Assembly (NCBI GenBank): GCA_002633005.1
Contig: NMRA01000211.1
Location: forward strand, 64,001-124,815
Source: Phoronis australis
Taxonomy: Eukaryota > Phoronida > Phoronidae
DNA length: 60,815 nt
Direction: 5' to 3'
Of the stretch, positions 58,571 to 60,815 are shown one piece after another. The notes under the pieces are model-generated. The model did not search any database and was not told the DNA's origin. It saw nothing but the letters and a program-made list of their open reading frames with translations. The stretch's first letter is position 1. The number at the start of each line of letters is the position of its first letter. The translations under genes and the position numbers were made by a program.

Positions 58571-58860
58571 TTGAATTCTTTTTTAAATAATTGCTTTTCC
58601 TCTTCAATCATGAGAAACAAATATATCTCATACCTTGTTCATGTGTATTTATCTTAAATAAATTAATGGAAAGGCTGTAAAAATCAACCAACTTTAATAA
58701 TTTAGTGCATTACACAATATATTTGTAATAATATGGTAAAGAAAGATTGTCAACATCAAGCACCTTGGCTTGGGCCTGCTTTGGTCATCTAGAAGCAGCG
58801 CCATCTTCTGGCGCGTGCTTTCAAGCATGACCCATATGTACTTCCAGGGGCACCTGCCCG

Positions 58861-58932
58861 TTCCCAGGCGGTCACCCATCCAAGTACTAACCGGGCCCGA
58901 CGTTGCTTAACTTCGGTGATCGGACGAGAACC
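58861..58932 (-). pseudogene. 5S rRNA-derived fragment, right of unit 4 (72 bp)
   Basis: Identical over 72 bp to 51256-51327, in the same orientation, after CCAGGGGCACCTGCCCG, which resembles the CCCCCAGGGGTCGTTGCCC end of units 1 and 3. Together they bracket unit 4 as direct repeats. Confidence 0.85.
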
Positions 58933-58933
58933 G

Positions 58934-59399
58934 AAACTTGGCTCATAAGTTTCGTGAAACCATATTTGTGCACATCTGGGTATGAGTCACACCACCAGCA
59001 AAAATTTTTGGTGGACCATCTGATTACACACACCTTTTTGCGGCATACGAAACAGTGTGGTGTGTATACAGGGGTTTAGACAACTACCAAACATTGAAGA
59101 CTATAAGGAGCACCCACGGGGCGTAAAAAATTGAATATCAGATTATCGCAACAGCCTCAAGCTGTTTAAGAATGAAGACCTGTACTGTTACTCCGGAAAT
59201 AAACATGTTCTGTCTCGTTACGAGAAAAACTGGCGAACGACGGTGCTCTCAGCTCCTAGTCTATTACTAAAAGCAACAACAAACAATTAAGTATCACTTT
59301 ATTAAGGTGAATCACGTTGACAACAATTGAAAAACGTCAAATGTATCAGGAAACAAATCATCTGAAAACAGTTTCACGAAACTAAAACACTCTGTAGGC
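58934..59399. other. No recognisable gene
   Basis: Unassigned. AGTTTCGTGAAAC (58948) has a relative AGTTTCACGAAAC near 59369; nothing coding was seen. Confidence 0.35.
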
Positions 59400-59419
59400 C
59401 TACACCGTGGTGAAAAGAT

Positions 59420-59700
59420 ACACAGGAGTAGTTCGTAGAGGGACCAGATGTACACTGAGAGTACTCAAAAACTCTGGCCTGGTCCGTCACGAGACCAAAA
59501 GTACACCTGTGCTTATTATCCCTATAAAAATAGCCGATCTGTCGCGGGACCAAACAGTACTGGCTGAGATAAATAGTTTTACAAAGCACACTTTGGTAAA
59601 AAACATCACAAGACTAGTTCGCCGAGGGACCAGAAGTACACTGAAACTCGATATCTACACAAATCAAGCTGGCCTGGTCCGTCGTGAGACCTAAAGCGTA
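59420..59700 (+). repeat. Tandem repeat with GTxxGxxGxGACCAxAAGTACAC units
   Basis: Motifs TAGTTCGxxGAGGGACCAGA and CTGGCCTGGTCCGTC occur twice each (near 59429/59616 and 59477/59669), a period of about 190 bp, with a weaker partial copy in between. The 95-codon open frame (VVRRGTRCTL, LVRHETKSTP, LVRRGTRSTL, LVRRET) is the repeat translated. Confidence 0.6.
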
Positions 59701-60815
59701 CTTAGCGAAAAAATTTGAATTGAAACTTCTCTCTAGACACATTTTAATCCCCAGTGGTTGCTCATACGTGTAGTTTACACATCTGTTGGTCAACTGCTGC
59801 GAGAGGTTGTCAAGGAAGGGTTTTCGCACCGTTCTGTAGTACTCACTGGAAGAAACAAGTATTGGGTACAGATTTAACTACGCACCACGTGAAATAAGAT
59901 TTTGCATATGAAGCAGATAGACTCAAGTGGAAATACAAAGCAGAATCAGTTTCTGTGCTCTCGTAGACCCTCTGCTGTACTGGGTAAATTTGGCATGTCT
60001 AAAAATAATTTCTATTTCGTTTTCATTGTACACAAGCATAAAAAACCGACATTATTACAAACTGTGAATAATTTTAACTTATTACCTGGTGTTTCTCCAG
60101 CAACGTTGGTCCTATCTTCCTGCTGTCTAGACCGCCGAGGAATCTGTATATCGGATCCAATGGTTTGCTTGTCTTAGAACCATTCTAACCAGACATCTTC
60201 GACGTTTGTTCCCAAGGCTTGCACTTCGTCAACTGTTGTGTCAATGAGCTTGTCCACCTCTACAATGCAGCATCTCGTTTCGCAGCTCAGTTGGCACTAA
60301 GCCCCCTGAGGTTACCAAGTCCATTCAAAAGACTTACATGCGCAACTAAATTTGTTCCGTTCATCATGGACTACTTCAAACCTTGACGATGTATCACAGG
60401 ACCCATTTGCATCTCTTGCAATTTTCGAAATAAACGTCCCAATGTGTGAACGCTTGAAACCCGAATTACTAACATCAAATATATGCCCATGGGCATGGGC
60501 GTTTCGTCGGGTGGGCCTTTCTGCGGAAATTCCCACTATAGAAAACCTCAGTGGTGCTTATTGCAGGTAGAAAGACGGTAGGTGTTGAGGTCGGCACTAG
60601 GGCTCCTTAGAAGGCCCATTGAACATCGCACGAGTCCCGCAAGACTTTGTTGTGAAAATACAGCCTCCCCGCAATTTCTGGTACTGTATACTGTTCGCGA
60701 ATGCGGTCACTTTGTTAATGTGAGTGCCCCCTTGGTCATTCCTTGTATAGACATAACTTGTTAGAGTGCCATGATCTTCAAACAGACTCGCGACCAGACC
60801 ACGGCGCCCGCCACA
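59701..60815. other. No recognisable gene to the window end
   Basis: Several short frames (for example 60352-60570 on plus and 60312-60536 on minus) overlap each other on both strands and show no family signature. Confidence 0.35.

Noticed and set aside
59407-59694. 95-codon frame with repeated VRRGTRSTL-type motif
   Set aside because: It is a tandem DNA repeat read in one frame; no start context or partner exons.

Overview
This is intron-rich animal DNA. GT-AG introns split every recognisable gene, intergenic and intronic stretches are long and AT-rich, and the mobile elements are animal types: a LINE, a Penelope-like fragment, Tc1/mariner-like and TTAA-target inverted-repeat elements, and many MITEs. 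No operon, bacterial promoter or CRISPR array is visible. A marine invertebrate, perhaps a lancelet, hemichordate or echinoderm, fits best; that is inference from repeat style and gene families, and the species cannot be fixed from the sequence.

Layout. 1-15.0 kb is mostly repeats and unassigned DNA: two doubtful exons at the left edge, a ~140-bp tandem repeat, two copies of a composite (GATGAC)-rich repeat, and a broken LINE. 15.0-21.9 kb holds a five-exon plus-strand gene for a B3GAT-type glucuronosyltransferase (B3GAT3-like) that joins into one 288-residue frame. 22.3-24.4 kb has Penelope-like and hAT-like remnants. 25.2-28.7 kb is a minus-strand gene of repeated Cys-rich modules, each on its own phase 1-1 exon. 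30.1-32.8 kb is a ~1.35-kb tandem duplication with an N at its centre, probably two haplotypes assembled end to end. 32.9-58.9 kb is the most unusual part: a head-to-tail array of one gene-like unit. 58.9-60.8 kb is unassigned apart from a tandem repeat.

The array. Each unit has a CCAAT/CRE promoter with an alternating array of short motifs, a C2H2 finger plus GKYxG-type module on the first coding exon, a Cys-rich module, a DDE-transposase-like core, a long C-terminal region with a CxxC cluster, a polyA signal, and a ~105-nt hairpin. Remnant unit 0 is only a 3' end. Unit 1 is full length but broken by frameshifts, loss of a candidate catalytic Asp and nested insertions. Unit 2 is an internal-deletion derivative. 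Unit 3 is a heap of exon fragments. Unit 4 (51.4-58.9 kb) joins through ten coding exons into an uninterrupted 1337-residue frame and is bordered on both sides by the same 72-bp piece of 5S rRNA sequence. Head-to-tail copies, internal-deletion derivatives and small-RNA-gene borders suggest a DDE-type DNA transposon family, perhaps one that targets Pol III genes, or a transposase-derived tandem gene family.

Caution: all six single-N positions adjoin a local duplication, so several short duplications here are probably assembly artefacts.
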